This document shows, in pieces, positions 22,936 through 31,536 of a stretch of DNA of 40,915 bases. Numbering within the stretch: position 1 is the stretch's first letter; every line of letters starts with the position of its first letter. Origin of the DNA: an uncultured Lachnospiraceae bacterium (GTDB lineage: Bacteria > Bacillota > Clostridia > Lachnospirales > Lachnospiraceae); assembly GCA_934330725.1 (NCBI GenBank), contig CAKRGM010000022.1, positions 1 to 40,915 on the forward strand, in the 5' to 3' direction. A program made the position numbers and the translations under genes. The notes beneath the pieces are model-generated. The model made no database searches. It was not told the origin of the DNA and worked only from the letters and a program-made list of their open reading frames with translations.

Positions 22936-24789
22936 TTATTTATTTTTTTCTATTTTTTCAGCCAAATCATTAAGATATACCCATCTATCCATCTTTTCCT
23001 CTAACTGTTTTTCCACATTTTCTTTTTCCTCTGTAAGCTCTGCAAGTTTTGAGTACTGGGTTGCTGCTTTTTGGATTTCTTCATCAAGCTTTGCAACCTT
23101 ATTCTCCAAATCAGCAATATCATCATCTATAGTTTCATACTCTTTTTCTTCCATATAAGTGAATTTAATTTTTTTGTTCTGCTCTTTAAAAGCTGCCTTA
23201 TAATTTTTTTTATTAACTTCCTGGTTTTCTGCAGCATTTTCAGACGTAGAATCAGTCTTAACATCCACTCCTGAATTCTGTGCATTTAAATTTACATTAT
23301 ATATGGAAGAAAAACGTTTTTCATAATAGTCACTAAATCCACCTTCATACTGCACAAGATGCCCATTTCCTTCAAATGAAAATATTCTGTCTACAATTCT
23401 GTCAAGGAAATATCGATCATGAGATACTGTTATAACTATTCCCGAAAATGTATCAAGATAATCTTCAAGGATTTCAAGAGTTTCAATATCAAGATCATTA
23501 GTTGGTTCATCAAGGATAAGCACATTTGGTGCACTCATAAGAACACTCAGAAGGTACAGCCTTCTCTTTTCGCCGCCCGAAAGCTTTGATATAGGCGTCC
23601 ATTGCATTTTGGGCGTAAACAAAAACTTTTCGCACATCTGTGATGCTGTGACCTTTCCATCGGCTGTTGTTATATATTCTCCTATGCTTCTGACATACTC
23701 AAGTACATTCTGCTTTTCATCTAATGGCTCATTTTCCTGCATAAAATATCCTATTCTTACAGTTTCACCAATCTCAACGGTTCCAGTATCCGGCTTTTCA
23801 ATACCGGTTATAATCTTCATAAGCGTTGATTTTCCACATCCGTTATTTCCTATTATACCTATCCTGTCATCACGCAGGAAAATATATGTAAAATCATCTA
23901 TGACCTTCTTATCTCCAAAGCTCTTTGAAATGTTATTCAGTTCGATTGTTTTCTTTCCAAGCCGTGTTGCAACAGACCCCATCTCAAGCTTTTGCTTTTC
24001 CATTCTTTCCCTTGCACGTCTTGAGTCTGCCTTCATATCCTCAAATCTGTCAATTCTCGCCTGTTGCTTTGTGGATCTTGCCTTACAGCCTCTTTGTATC
24101 CATGCAAGCTCTGTACGAAGAATATTCTGCCTTTTTATTTCTGTTGCACGTTCCATCTCTTCACGTTCAGTCTTCAGTTTTAAAAAACCTGAATAGTTTG
24201 TGTTGTAACTATAAAGACTGCCTTTATCAAGCTCAACAATCTTGTTTGTTACATTATCAAGAAAATACCTGTCATGCGTTATCATGATAAGTTCACCTTT
24301 AAATGCTTTTATATACTCTTCAAGCCATATTACCATTTCATTATCAAGGTGGTTAGTCGGCTCATCAAGAATAAGTATCTCCGCCGGCTCTAAAAGCGTT
24401 CCTGCCAGCGCAACTCTTTTTTTCTGTCCTCCTGACAGCGTTGATATATCTGCATCAAAATCACTTATCCCCAGCCTGTTCAGCATTGCTTTTGCCTGTG
24501 CCGGTGTGCTATCATTCTTACCGCGAAGCACATAATTTACAATAGTATCATTTTTAACAAAATCCGGTTTCTGTGCAAGATATGCTATCGTTACTCCACG
24601 TCCTTTAACGACCTGTCCCTGATCCGGATAATCAATATCTGCAATTATTTTTAAAAATGTAGACTTTCCCGTCCCGTTAACACCAATTACACCTACTTTA
24701 TCGCCTTTATTTATTCCCAATGATATATTATCAAATAGTACCTTTTCGCCATAAGTCTTACTGACATTTTCTACATTTAATATATTCAT
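22936..24789 (-). CDS. ABC-F family ATPase, Uup-like
   Basis: Soluble protein with two ABC ATPase domains and no membrane segment. Domain 1 has Walker A GVNGTGKST, signature LSGGQKKRVALAG and Walker B ILILDEPTNHLD. Domain 2 has GNNGCGKST, LSGGEKRRLYLLS and VLILDEPTNDLD. The linker between them carries the ABC-F AWIQRGCKARSTKQ motif. The Lys/Glu-rich C-terminal coiled coil (last ~90 residues) resembles the DNA/RNA-binding domain of Uup. ABC-F proteins act on ribosomes; the substrate here is not determined. The start is uncertain: I use the ATG at 24789, where homologous sequence begins, but in-frame ATGs at 24801 and 24849 exist. Confidence 0.9.
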   Translation of the reverse strand: MNILNVENVSKTYGEKVLFDNISLGINKGDKVGVIGVNGTGKSTFLKIIADIDYPDQGQVVKGRGVTIAYLAQKPDFVKNDTIVNYVLRGKNDSTPAQAKAMLNRLGISDFDADISTLSGGQKKRVALAGTLLEPAEILILDEPTNHLDNEMVIWLEEYIKAFKGELIMITHDRYFLDNVTNKIVELDKGSLYSYNTNYSGFLKLKTEREEMERATEIKRQNILRTELAWIQRGCKARSTKQQARIDRFEDMKADSRRARERMEKQKLEMGSVATRLGKKTIELNNISKSFGDKKVIDDFTYIFLRDDRIGIIGNNGCGKSTLMKIITGIEKPDTGTVEIGETVRIGYFMQENEPLDEKQNVLEYVRSIGEYITTADGKVTASQMCEKFLFTPKMQWTPISKLSGGEKRRLYLLSVLMSAPNVLILDEPTNDLDIETLEILEDYLDTFSGIVITVSHDRYFLDRIVDRIFSFEGNGHLVQYEGGFSDYYEKRFSSIYNVNLNAQNSGVDVKTDSTSENAAENQEVNKKNYKAAFKEQNKKIKFTYMEEKEYETIDDDIADLENKVAKLDEEIQKAATQYSKLAELTEEKENVEKQLEEKMDRWVYLNDLAEKIEKNK

Positions 24790-24851
24790 ATCAACAACCA
24801 TGCCTTTCTTATATATGCAGTCTTTTATCTGCCTGCTAAATTCTATCATAA

Positions 24852-24949
24852 CCTGATATAAAAACTCAAGTTTGCTATAGCGGCAATTATAATATATAAT
24901 GTATATACTCTTATATCAGGCAATTGCAAAACACTGTAAGTTACCTGAT
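24852..24949. promoter_or_regulatory. Divergent control region with CCTGAT repeats
   Basis: Between the divergent ABC-F and methyltransferase genes, CCTGATATAA (24852-24861) is inverted as TTATATCAGG (24911-24920), and CCTGAT recurs at 24944-24949, forming a local 9-bp stem with the second copy. A plus-strand promoter lies between: TTGCTA (24872-24877), 17 bases, TATAAT (24895-24900). The repeats flank this promoter, so they could be operators or RNA stems. Confidence 0.45.
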
Positions 24950-25004
24950 GCACCTATATAATAATTTATACACTTATATATAATAAGGAAAGGATACAGT
25001 ATTT

Positions 25005-25895
25005 ATGTTTATTGCAAATAATTGGAAAGATTACGAAGTTATAGATACCTCTAATGGGGAAAAACTTGAAAGATGGGGAAAATATTTACTTGTGCGTCCC
25101 GATCCCCAGGTAATCTGGGATACTCCTAAAACTGAAAAAGGCTGGAAAAAAATGAATGCCCACTATCATCGCAGCAGCCGTGGTGGTGGTGAATGGGAAT
25201 TCTTTGACCTCCCAAAGCAATGGACTATTCACTATAAAAGTCCTTCATTTAATCAGCTTCTTTGTTTTAATTTAAAGCCTTTCAGCTTCAAACATACCGG
25301 TCTTTTCCCTGAACAGGCTGCGAACTGGGACTGGTTTGGAGAACTTATTTCAAAGGAAAAGAAAAACAATCCCGATAAACCAATCAAAGTATTGAATTTA
25401 TTTGCGTATACCGGTGGTGCTACTTTAGCATGTGCTGCTGCCGGAGCCCAGGTAACACATGTCGATGCTTCAAAAGGAATGGTTACATGGGCAAAAGAAA
25501 ATGCTGCTTCATCTGACCTTTCCGACCGTCCAATTCGCTGGATAGTAGACGACTGTGTTAAATTTGTGCAAAGAGAAATAAGACGTGGCAAAAAATATGA
25601 CGCCATAATTATGGATCCGCCTTCATATGGCAGAGGTCCTAAAGGCGAAATATGGAAGATTGAAGAAGCTATACATCCACTCGTAAAACTGTGTACACAG
25701 CTTCTGACTGATGAACCATTATTCTTCCTTATTAATTCATATACAACAGGACTGCAGCCTGCTGTTTTAAGTTATATGCTTTCAACAGAATTAAAGCCAT
25801 TTGGCGGCCACGTAGATTCAGAAGAAGTCGGCCTTCCTGTATCATGTAACGGTCTTGTTCTTCCATGTGGCGCTTCAGGCAGATGGAGCAGGTAA
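25005..25895 (+). CDS. SAM-dependent methyltransferase, RlmI-like
   Basis: Class I methyltransferase of the COG1092 group, which modifies 23S rRNA cytosines in characterised members. SAM motif I is VLNLFAYTGGATL at about 129-141, followed by the acidic HVDAS (152-156). The catalytic-loop DPPSYG is at 204-209. The PUA domain found in E. coli RlmI is absent; the N-terminal 100 residues are a smaller domain with WxxYxxIDTxxGExLERWG-like sequence. The 296-residue length fits the PUA-less family. The RNA target is not proven. It has an AGGAAAGGA Shine-Dalgarno and its own promoter, and ends before a large terminator hairpin. Confidence 0.85.
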   Translation: MFIANNWKDYEVIDTSNGEKLERWGKYLLVRPDPQVIWDTPKTEKGWKKMNAHYHRSSRGGGEWEFFDLPKQWTIHYKSPSFNQLLCFNLKPFSFKHTGLFPEQAANWDWFGELISKEKKNNPDKPIKVLNLFAYTGGATLACAAAGAQVTHVDASKGMVTWAKENAASSDLSDRPIRWIVDDCVKFVQREIRRGKKYDAIIMDPPSYGRGPKGEIWKIEEAIHPLVKLCTQLLTDEPLFFLINSYTTGLQPAVLSYMLSTELKPFGGHVDSEEVGLPVSCNGLVLPCGASGRWSR

Positions 25896-25995
25896 CCGGA
25901 TAACACACGCAGCAACCGCTAACAGATTACAGGTGCCTGTGGAATTACAAACGACCGACATAACTGCAATTAATAACAATTAATAACCAGCAAAT

Positions 25996-26041
25996 AACCG
26001 GTACACGCCTGACTTTCACAGTCATTTTGCATGTACCGGTT
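25996..26041. terminator. Large terminator-like hairpin after the methyltransferase gene
   Basis: The outer arms AACCGGTACA/TGTACCGGTT (with GC continuing) and an inner TGACT/AGTCA make a long imperfect stem, followed on the plus strand by TTAAATTATTGTTT. It lies 100 bases after the methyltransferase stop and 65 bases beyond natB on the other strand, so it may serve both. Its left edge contains the CAAATAACCGG 11-mer of the dispersed element. Confidence 0.6.
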
Positions 26042-26106
26042 TAAATTATTGTTTAGATTTTATCCATGATTTTTCTTATTTTAACAATATTTTATTTTGA
26101 TATATT

Positions 26107-27303
26107 TTATTTTGATAATATTATCTTTTCGCTATTAAACATTTTTGTAAGAATAAACACAAAAATTCCTGCAAATATAATATCTGACACACATGTAATG
26201 CCAATATGAACAGCGCTAAATTTAAATGTAAATATCTCCTGCATACTCTGAACGCTGTTATATATAGGTACTGCATACATATAGTCCGGCTGTTGTGCTT
26301 CACCGCCAAACATTGTTGCAAACGCAATGATCATAACTATTATCATAAACGGACTTACGTATGTACCAGCTTCTTTTACAGTTTTTGCATATGCTGAAAT
26401 AACCGAAATAATTGCAATCATAACAAGTACTGTACATAAAACAATAACAAGCAATACTGCATATTCTCCCACGCCATATACATCCGTCGAAATAGCCTGA
26501 GACGCTTCATCCCCTGCTAATGATTCAAAATACTTTGGAAGTGACAATACAATACCTGCAAAACTCGAAAGTCCGCTAAGTAATGCTATTATACTAAGAC
26601 TTACTATTTTACCAATTGCAAGTTCGGAACGCTTTACAGGTGTAACAAGAATTGTTGTAAGTGTTCCTCTTTCCTTTTCACCTGCAATTGATTCAGGTGC
26701 AATTGAAACACATCCGCTTATAAGTGATACCAGAATAAACATCGGAAGAAGCATTGCAAGTATCTGTGCTGACTGTTCTTTATCCGAAGCAACGTCATAT
26801 TTAATATCCGGATCTGCATTTATATCAAACTTGTTTATAAGACTGTTTTCATATTGTTCCAACATAGCTGATACTTTATTATATGCTGCTGATGACTCAT
26901 CTGAGGCACTATTATAAAATATTTCTACCTGTGGTGCTTTTTGTGTAGTTTTCGTACTGTCATAGGCTGCCACCTGATTTATAAAATTCTCTGGAAATAT
27001 AACTGTAATGCTAATATTTTTATCTTCAACAGACTTTTTCATTGTTTCTACATCAGAGGTATCATCTTTTATGGATATTTTCATCTGTTCAAACCCCTGT
27101 TTAAATTCATCCGGCATATTTACCACATATGCACTGCTTTGCTTATCATCCACACTGTCACGTTTACTGGAGAATGCCCCACCCATTACAGTATATATAA
27201 GATAAATCATAAGCCCTGGCATAATAAGAATTGTAAAGACCATTCTTTTATCTTTAAAAAACCTGAACAATTCTTTTCGCATAATTGTCAGAATATTATT
27301 CAT
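26107..27303 (-). CDS. ABC-2 type export permease, NatB-like
   Basis: Membrane half of an ABC exporter. The 398 residues start MNNILTIMRKELFRFFKDKR, then a first membrane helix (about 22-42), a long extracytoplasmic domain (about 45-185) and five or six membrane helices in the last 210 residues, the ABC-2/NatB layout. The cytoplasmic EKERGTLTTILVTPVKRSE motif that contacts the ATPase is clear. It overlaps the ATPase gene by 8 bases. The B. subtilis NatAB pair exports sodium; the substrate here is unknown. A 15-bp tandem repeat spans its stop codon. Confidence 0.85.
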   Translation of the reverse strand: MNNILTIMRKELFRFFKDKRMVFTILIMPGLMIYLIYTVMGGAFSSKRDSVDDKQSSAYVVNMPDEFKQGFEQMKISIKDDTSDVETMKKSVEDKNISITVIFPENFINQVAAYDSTKTTQKAPQVEIFYNSASDESSAAYNKVSAMLEQYENSLINKFDINADPDIKYDVASDKEQSAQILAMLLPMFILVSLISGCVSIAPESIAGEKERGTLTTILVTPVKRSELAIGKIVSLSIIALLSGLSSFAGIVLSLPKYFESLAGDEASQAISTDVYGVGEYAVLLVIVLCTVLVMIAIISVISAYAKTVKEAGTYVSPFMIIVMIIAFATMFGGEAQQPDYMYAVPIYNSVQSMQEIFTFKFSAVHIGITCVSDIIFAGIFVFILTKMFNSEKIILSK

Positions 27304-28072
27304 TTACTGCACCAGCCTTTCCTTCAAATATTTCAAAAAATCTGTCTTCAAGTGACATTCCATTCATAACATTTTCAAGAGTATCATCAATTACTGATTT
27401 TCCATCAATAATAATAACCACTTTATCACAGATTCTTTCTATAAGTCCAAAGATATGGCTTGATATTATTATACATTTGCCTGCTGCCTTCAAATCCTTA
27501 AGGAAATCCACAACTATTCTTTCCGTTATTATATCAAGTCCATTTGTCGGTTCATCAAAAATGATAATCTCCGGATCATGTACTATTGATATTACCAGCG
27601 ACACTTTCTGTTTCATACCTGTTGACAAATCTGCAACTTTGACCTCTGCGAATTTATCAATCCCAAACTTTTCAAAAAGTTCCTTCTTTCTTGCATTTGC
27701 CTTATCCTTTGCAATTCCGTATAAATCCGAAAAAAAGTCAAATAAATAATTAGGGGTAAAGAAATCCTCAAGCTTTAACTCACTTGTAAGAAAACCTATT
27801 TTTTTTCTATAGGAAATAATATCCTCATTTATCTCTTTTCCATCCAGCAGTATTTCTCCACTGTCTGCATTAATAATTGCTGCCAGCATTCTAAGTGTTG
27901 TTGTCTTACCTGCACCGTTTGCTCCCAGTATACCAAGTATCTCACCCGGATTAGCCCGGAATGATACATTATCAACAGCAACCTTAATATTATCTGCTGT
28001 TTTTGCAATTCTCTGCTGCTTCTTAGAAAGCTTAAAAGTCTTTCTAAGGTTTCTAACCTCTAAAATTTTCAA
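27296..28072 (-). CDS. ABC exporter ATPase, NatA-like
   Basis: ATPase partner of the ABC-2 permease. It has Walker A GANGAGKTT, a Q-loop region with KKIGFLTSELKL, signature LSTGMKQKVSL, Walker B IIIFDEPTNGLD and switch His in SSHIF. The LSTGMKQ signature and extra basic loop after the first strand (KLSKKQQRIAKTADN) are typical of NatA. The start is taken as TTG at 28072 because GGAGG lies 9 bases upstream; the frame stays open 16 codons further to an ATG with no good Shine-Dalgarno. 258 residues. Confidence 0.88.
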   Translation of the reverse strand: MKILEVRNLRKTFKLSKKQQRIAKTADNIKVAVDNVSFRANPGEILGILGANGAGKTTTLRMLAAIINADSGEILLDGKEINEDIISYRKKIGFLTSELKLEDFFTPNYLFDFFSDLYGIAKDKANARKKELFEKFGIDKFAEVKVADLSTGMKQKVSLVISIVHDPEIIIFDEPTNGLDIITERIVVDFLKDLKAAGKCIIISSHIFGLIERICDKVVIIIDGKSVIDDTLENVMNGMSLEDRFFEIFEGKAGAVNE

Positions 28073-28148
28073 CCGCAATAACCTCCATATATTTATTTGA
28101 TTTATATTATCAAGCTGCATATTTATACAACTTTAAAATATTAATTAA

Positions 28149-28177
28149 ATTTTACCATATATATATGATTTTTACAA
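28149..28177 (-). promoter_or_regulatory. Probable promoter of the NatAB-like genes
   Basis: Minus-strand TTGTAA (28172-28177) and TAAAAT (28149-28154) are 17 bases apart, directly at the end of the upstream terminator's T-tract. Confidence 0.5.
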
Positions 28178-28219
28178 AAAAAACCGCCGAATTTCTGGTT
28201 TTAAAACCAGAGCCCCGGC
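28176..28219 (-). terminator. Terminator after the CmpB-type membrane gene
   Basis: Minus-strand outer arms GCCG/CGGC enclose a perfect 18-bp palindrome (TCTGGTTTT/AAAACCAGA), followed by eight T residues. It lies about 75 bases past the stop codon at 28295. Confidence 0.88.
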
Positions 28220-28294
28220 AGTCTGCATATATCCGCTTATAAACCTGTTAATCAAATAAACAAAATTTATTTATTAACAGCCTTTTTTGCAGGC

Positions 28295-29620
28295 TTATTT
28301 TACAATCTTCATATAAGGATATGTTGTCTGTATTATATTATCCGGATAAACATAATCCAGAAATTCTTCAGCTGCATTTACGACCTGACTTCCCGTGTTT
28401 CTCTGTACATATCGTATTACAGCCATGTTCGAAAGCAGTATATCAAGTGTCATAAATATGACAATTGCAATAGTTCCAACCTTGCCTGCCATCGGTGGTA
28501 TCTTCTCTATAATCCAGCTTATTCCAGGATAAATGAATTTAAACCATACAATTGACAGTATTCCCCAAAACACACAGAATAAAAGATTTGCTCTTCCATC
28601 TATATTATATGGCAGGTGGTTGTAATCCCAAAAACTTGTTCCCAGTAACAATTCAACAACCCAGCTGCTTACATATTCATATACCCCGCCAAATATAAAG
28701 CCAAATGCAAACAGGAAAATCATATTTTTCTTTCTGAAACGGTAAAGCAGCACTGTTATAAGGAGCCCGCCAAAGCCCCATATAATACTGAATGCTCCAT
28801 ACAATACACCACTGCGGCTCATCCATACACCTTCTGTAGCCCATACGTAAACTGTTTCAATAATATCCCCCACAAAAGCACTTATAAGAAACAGCCATAC
28901 CATCTTATCAAAACACATTCCTTTTGCAAATACATGTCTGTATGTTTTCTTACTCTTTCTTTTAACTTCTGTTCCCTTTTCCTGATCAATAAACTCCGGA
29001 AATGCTTTGTACAAACGTTTCTCTACCTTTAAAAACAGCCTCATTCCAAGTGTCTTTTTGGTTTTTTCAAGCACTCCTGCTATACTTTCATATACATAAC
29101 CTGAAAACCTCCACTTTAACGTTGTGGCAACTGTGACAAACAAATCACATATAAATGCCAGCATAAGCACGGCTTCAATAATTCCCATTACATTTCCCGG
29201 AATAACAAGATACACCATATACAGAAATGGATTCACAAGCCACATTGCAAGAAGCACTGCACATGTCAGAAGAATACATGGAAAAAGTGCTATATAACCA
29301 TTTATATTCATTTTCATTTTGGAATAGTCCCAGAAATATCTTCCGGTAATATGTTTCAATATTACTCCGGAAACATACTCAACTGCTGATGTAAAAAGGA
29401 ATATAAATACAACCTGCCCCAACGTATTTAATGAAAGTCTTGTATAAATTAAATTGACCATTACCATAATAAATCCATATCGTACACATAATGGTCCATT
29501 TACAAATCCCCTGTTTACAAATCTGTTGTATTTTACAGTTGCACTTATCTCCTCAATTACCCATCCTAAAAATGCATAAATAAAGAAAAAATATACATAA
29601 AGAAATACATTTACTCTCAT
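28295..29620 (-). CDS. Membrane protein with two CmpB-type domains
   Basis: A 441-residue polytopic protein of the PF06541 (ABC_trans_CmpB, 'putative ABC transporter permease') type. Two related halves are visible. The first, from residue 10, has FFIYAFLGWVIEEI followed by FVNGPLCVRYGF. The second, from about 240, has LFLISAFVGDIIETVY followed by GVLYGAFSIIWGFG. Each half has four to five hydrophobic segments; a basic cytoplasmic linker (RKSKKTYRH) joins them. No ABC ATPase is adjacent in the same orientation, so transport is unproven and the family's role is not established. AAGGAGGGG precedes the ATG; a strong terminator follows. Confidence 0.78.
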   Translation of the reverse strand: MRVNVFLYVYFFFIYAFLGWVIEEISATVKYNRFVNRGFVNGPLCVRYGFIMVMVNLIYTRLSLNTLGQVVFIFLFTSAVEYVSGVILKHITGRYFWDYSKMKMNINGYIALFPCILLTCAVLLAMWLVNPFLYMVYLVIPGNVMGIIEAVLMLAFICDLFVTVATTLKWRFSGYVYESIAGVLEKTKKTLGMRLFLKVEKRLYKAFPEFIDQEKGTEVKRKSKKTYRHVFAKGMCFDKMVWLFLISAFVGDIIETVYVWATEGVWMSRSGVLYGAFSIIWGFGGLLITVLLYRFRKKNMIFLFAFGFIFGGVYEYVSSWVVELLLGTSFWDYNHLPYNIDGRANLLFCVFWGILSIVWFKFIYPGISWIIEKIPPMAGKVGTIAIVIFMTLDILLSNMAVIRYVQRNTGSQVVNAAEEFLDYVYPDNIIQTTYPYMKIVK

Positions 29621-29736
29621 TGCTGTCCCCTCCTTCTCGCTGGTATTTCCTTAATAAGGTGTTTACTTCTATTTATTTATATTATACTATAAAAACACAC
29701 ATTTTTCACATTTTATTTGATGAAAGGAAAGAAATT

Positions 29737-30384
29737 ATGTATAAAAAATATATTGCCGTCACAAACCTTACTTTATGCGAAAATCATCAAAAAAATATTA
29801 ATTTGTTTATGCCCGGCTCTGACTGGTACGCTTCTTATCTGGTTCAGATTAAAAAAATTGCATCCTGTGAACCTCTTGCAATTGTACTGCGCGAGAAATC
29901 ACTTAGCGAATCCCTATACTTAAAGCTTTCCAAAGATGTACTGAAAATATGCGAACCATATAACACCAGAGTTATTTTGCATAATTTTTTTAATGTTGCA
30001 AAAAAACTTAACCATCCATATCTTCATTTACCACTTCATGTATTGCAGAATATAAATAACTCTTTATTGTCCGGGACCGATGTTTTTACAGACAATTTAT
30101 CTTATGCACCTTTACTTGGAACATCTGTGCATTCTGTTGAAGACGCAATTATTGCACAGAAACTTGGTGCTTCTTATCTTTTTGCCGGAAATATATATGA
30201 GACCGAATGCAAAAAAGGTCTTGCCGGCCGCGGTCTTTCTTTTCTTCATGATGTATGCAGCTGTGTTGACATTCCTGTATATGCAATAGGCGGAATAACC
30301 CCCGCACGCATTGGCGATGTAATCGGTGCCGGTGCTAAAGGTGCATGCATGATGTCATGGTTTATGAATGCCAAAAATCTTTAA
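29737..30384 (+). CDS. ThiE/TenI-family thiamine phosphate synthase-like protein
   Basis: TIM-barrel protein of 215 residues. Family motifs include GTSVHSVEDA (about 128-137), ASYLFAGNIYETECKKGLAG (phosphate-loop region) and PVYAIGGITPARI (180-191). The N-terminal half is divergent, and the usual substrate-binding residues there are hard to place. It could be thiamine phosphate synthase (thiazole + pyrimidine coupling) or a TenI-like protein without that activity. I take the ATG at 29737 with AAAGGA upstream; the open frame extends 39 codons earlier without support. It lies alone between a divergent membrane gene and the nad operon. Confidence 0.8.
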   Translation: MYKKYIAVTNLTLCENHQKNINLFMPGSDWYASYLVQIKKIASCEPLAIVLREKSLSESLYLKLSKDVLKICEPYNTRVILHNFFNVAKKLNHPYLHLPLHVLQNINNSLLSGTDVFTDNLSYAPLLGTSVHSVEDAIIAQKLGASYLFAGNIYETECKKGLAGRGLSFLHDVCSCVDIPVYAIGGITPARIGDVIGAGAKGACMMSWFMNAKNL

Positions 30385-30490
30385 ATTCACTTTCGATACG
30401 TACAAGTTTTCATCGTATACCATCCCATATTTTTATCATATAAACGGCATACAATATTCGTCTGTTAAAAAATTATCAATTTCGCGTCTG

Positions 30491-30525
30491 ACTGTCTTGT
30501 CATCTGTAAAGTTATGTGCTATAAT
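30491..30525 (+). promoter_or_regulatory. Promoter (and candidate NiaR site) of nadABC
   Basis: TTGTCA (30497-30502) and a perfect TATAAT (30520-30525) are 17 bases apart. The sequence around the -35 has a CTGT...CTGT direct repeat (ACTGTCTTGTCATCTGT). Because NiaR repressors bind nad promoters, this is the natural place for an operator; the assignment is inference. Confidence 0.7.
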
Positions 30526-30552
30526 TTCACTTAAATTTTAGAAAAACTACAT

Positions 30553-30589
30553 AAAGGAGATATGCTTTAAGCATAAATTTTACATCATG
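30553..30589 (+). promoter_or_regulatory. nadA ribosome-binding region with intervening hairpin
   Basis: The only good Shine-Dalgarno, AAAGGAG (30553-30559), is 27 bases before the nadA ATG. Between them is a hairpin, TATGCT/AGCATA (30561-30566 and 30570-30575). If folded, it shortens the effective spacing to about 12. The in-frame TAA just upstream of the Shine-Dalgarno excludes a longer NadA. Confidence 0.6.
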
Positions 30590-31495
30590 AATCCAATAGT
30601 TGATGAAATTAACAAGTTAAAAAAAGAAAAAGATGCTGTCATTCTTGCGCATTACTATGTAACTGATGAAGTACAGGCTATCGCTGACTACATTGGCGAC
30701 TCTTACTACTTAAGCAAGGTTGCCACACAGATTCCACAGCAGACAATTGTCTTCTGTGGTGTTACATTTATGGGAGAAAGTGCAAAAATCTTAAATCCCG
30801 GTAAAAAAGTATTAATGCCGGATAACCTTGCAAACTGCCCTATGGCGCATATGGCAGACGTTGACCGCATTGAAGAAGTCAGACGTCAGTATGACGATGT
30901 AGCAGTTGTCTGTTATATAAATTCAACTTCAGATTTAAAAACACATTCTGACGTATGTGTAACATCATCAAATGCATTAAAGATAGTTAAATCACTTCCT
31001 AACAAGAACATTTTCTTTATACCTGATGAAAACCTTGGCAGATATATTGCATCAAAGGTTCCGGAAAAGCATTTTATATTTAATGACGGTTTCTGCCATG
31101 TACATAAAAGTATTACAAAAGAAAATGTTTTAAAGGCCAAGGAAGCCAAGCCGGATGCTCTCGTTTTAGTACATCCCGAATGTACACTCGAGGTCTGTGA
31201 GCTTGCCGATTATATCGGAAGCACTTCAGGCATTATAGATTTTGCCACAAAAAGTGATGCGAAAGATTTTATTATCTGCACAGAAATGGGCGTACTTTAT
31301 GAACTGAAAAAAAAGAACCCTGATAAACATTTCTACAACGTTGGAATCAGACAATTCTGTCCAAACATGAAAAAAGTAACACTCGAAAAAGTTCGTGATG
31401 TACTTCTTAAAGAAGATAATGTAGTTGAAGTCAGTGATGAAGTAAGAAAAAAAGCCAATATACCACTCAACCGTATGTTAGAGCTGGCAAAGTAA
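30587..31495 (+). CDS. nadA: Quinolinate synthase A
   Basis: Condenses iminoaspartate with dihydroxyacetone phosphate to quinolinate, the second step of NAD de novo synthesis. The 302-residue protein has three Cys at the positions of the [4Fe-4S] ligands of the short NadA enzymes: Cys84 (NLANCPMA), Cys170 (NDGFCHVH) and Cys258 (RQFCPNM). The N-terminal VILAHYY and HPEC (196-199) motifs are also conserved. It is first in nadA-nadB-nadC-niaR, under a good sigma-A promoter. Confidence 0.97.
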   Translation: MNPIVDEINKLKKEKDAVILAHYYVTDEVQAIADYIGDSYYLSKVATQIPQQTIVFCGVTFMGESAKILNPGKKVLMPDNLANCPMAHMADVDRIEEVRRQYDDVAVVCYINSTSDLKTHSDVCVTSSNALKIVKSLPNKNIFFIPDENLGRYIASKVPEKHFIFNDGFCHVHKSITKENVLKAKEAKPDALVLVHPECTLEVCELADYIGSTSGIIDFATKSDAKDFIICTEMGVLYELKKKNPDKHFYNVGIRQFCPNMKKVTLEKVRDVLLKEDNVVEVSDEVRKKANIPLNRMLELAK

Positions 31496-31536
31496 AGAAC
31501 TTTTGGCACTTATATGAAAGGACATGGTGAAGTATC

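Noticed and set aside
23609..24196. 195-codon plus-strand frame over the ABC-F gene
   Set aside because: Antisense to conserved ATPase motifs, so a by-product of codon bias.
29620..29736. 39-codon extension of the ThiE/TenI-like protein
   Set aside because: It crosses the divergent promoter region; AAAGGA and homology support 29737.
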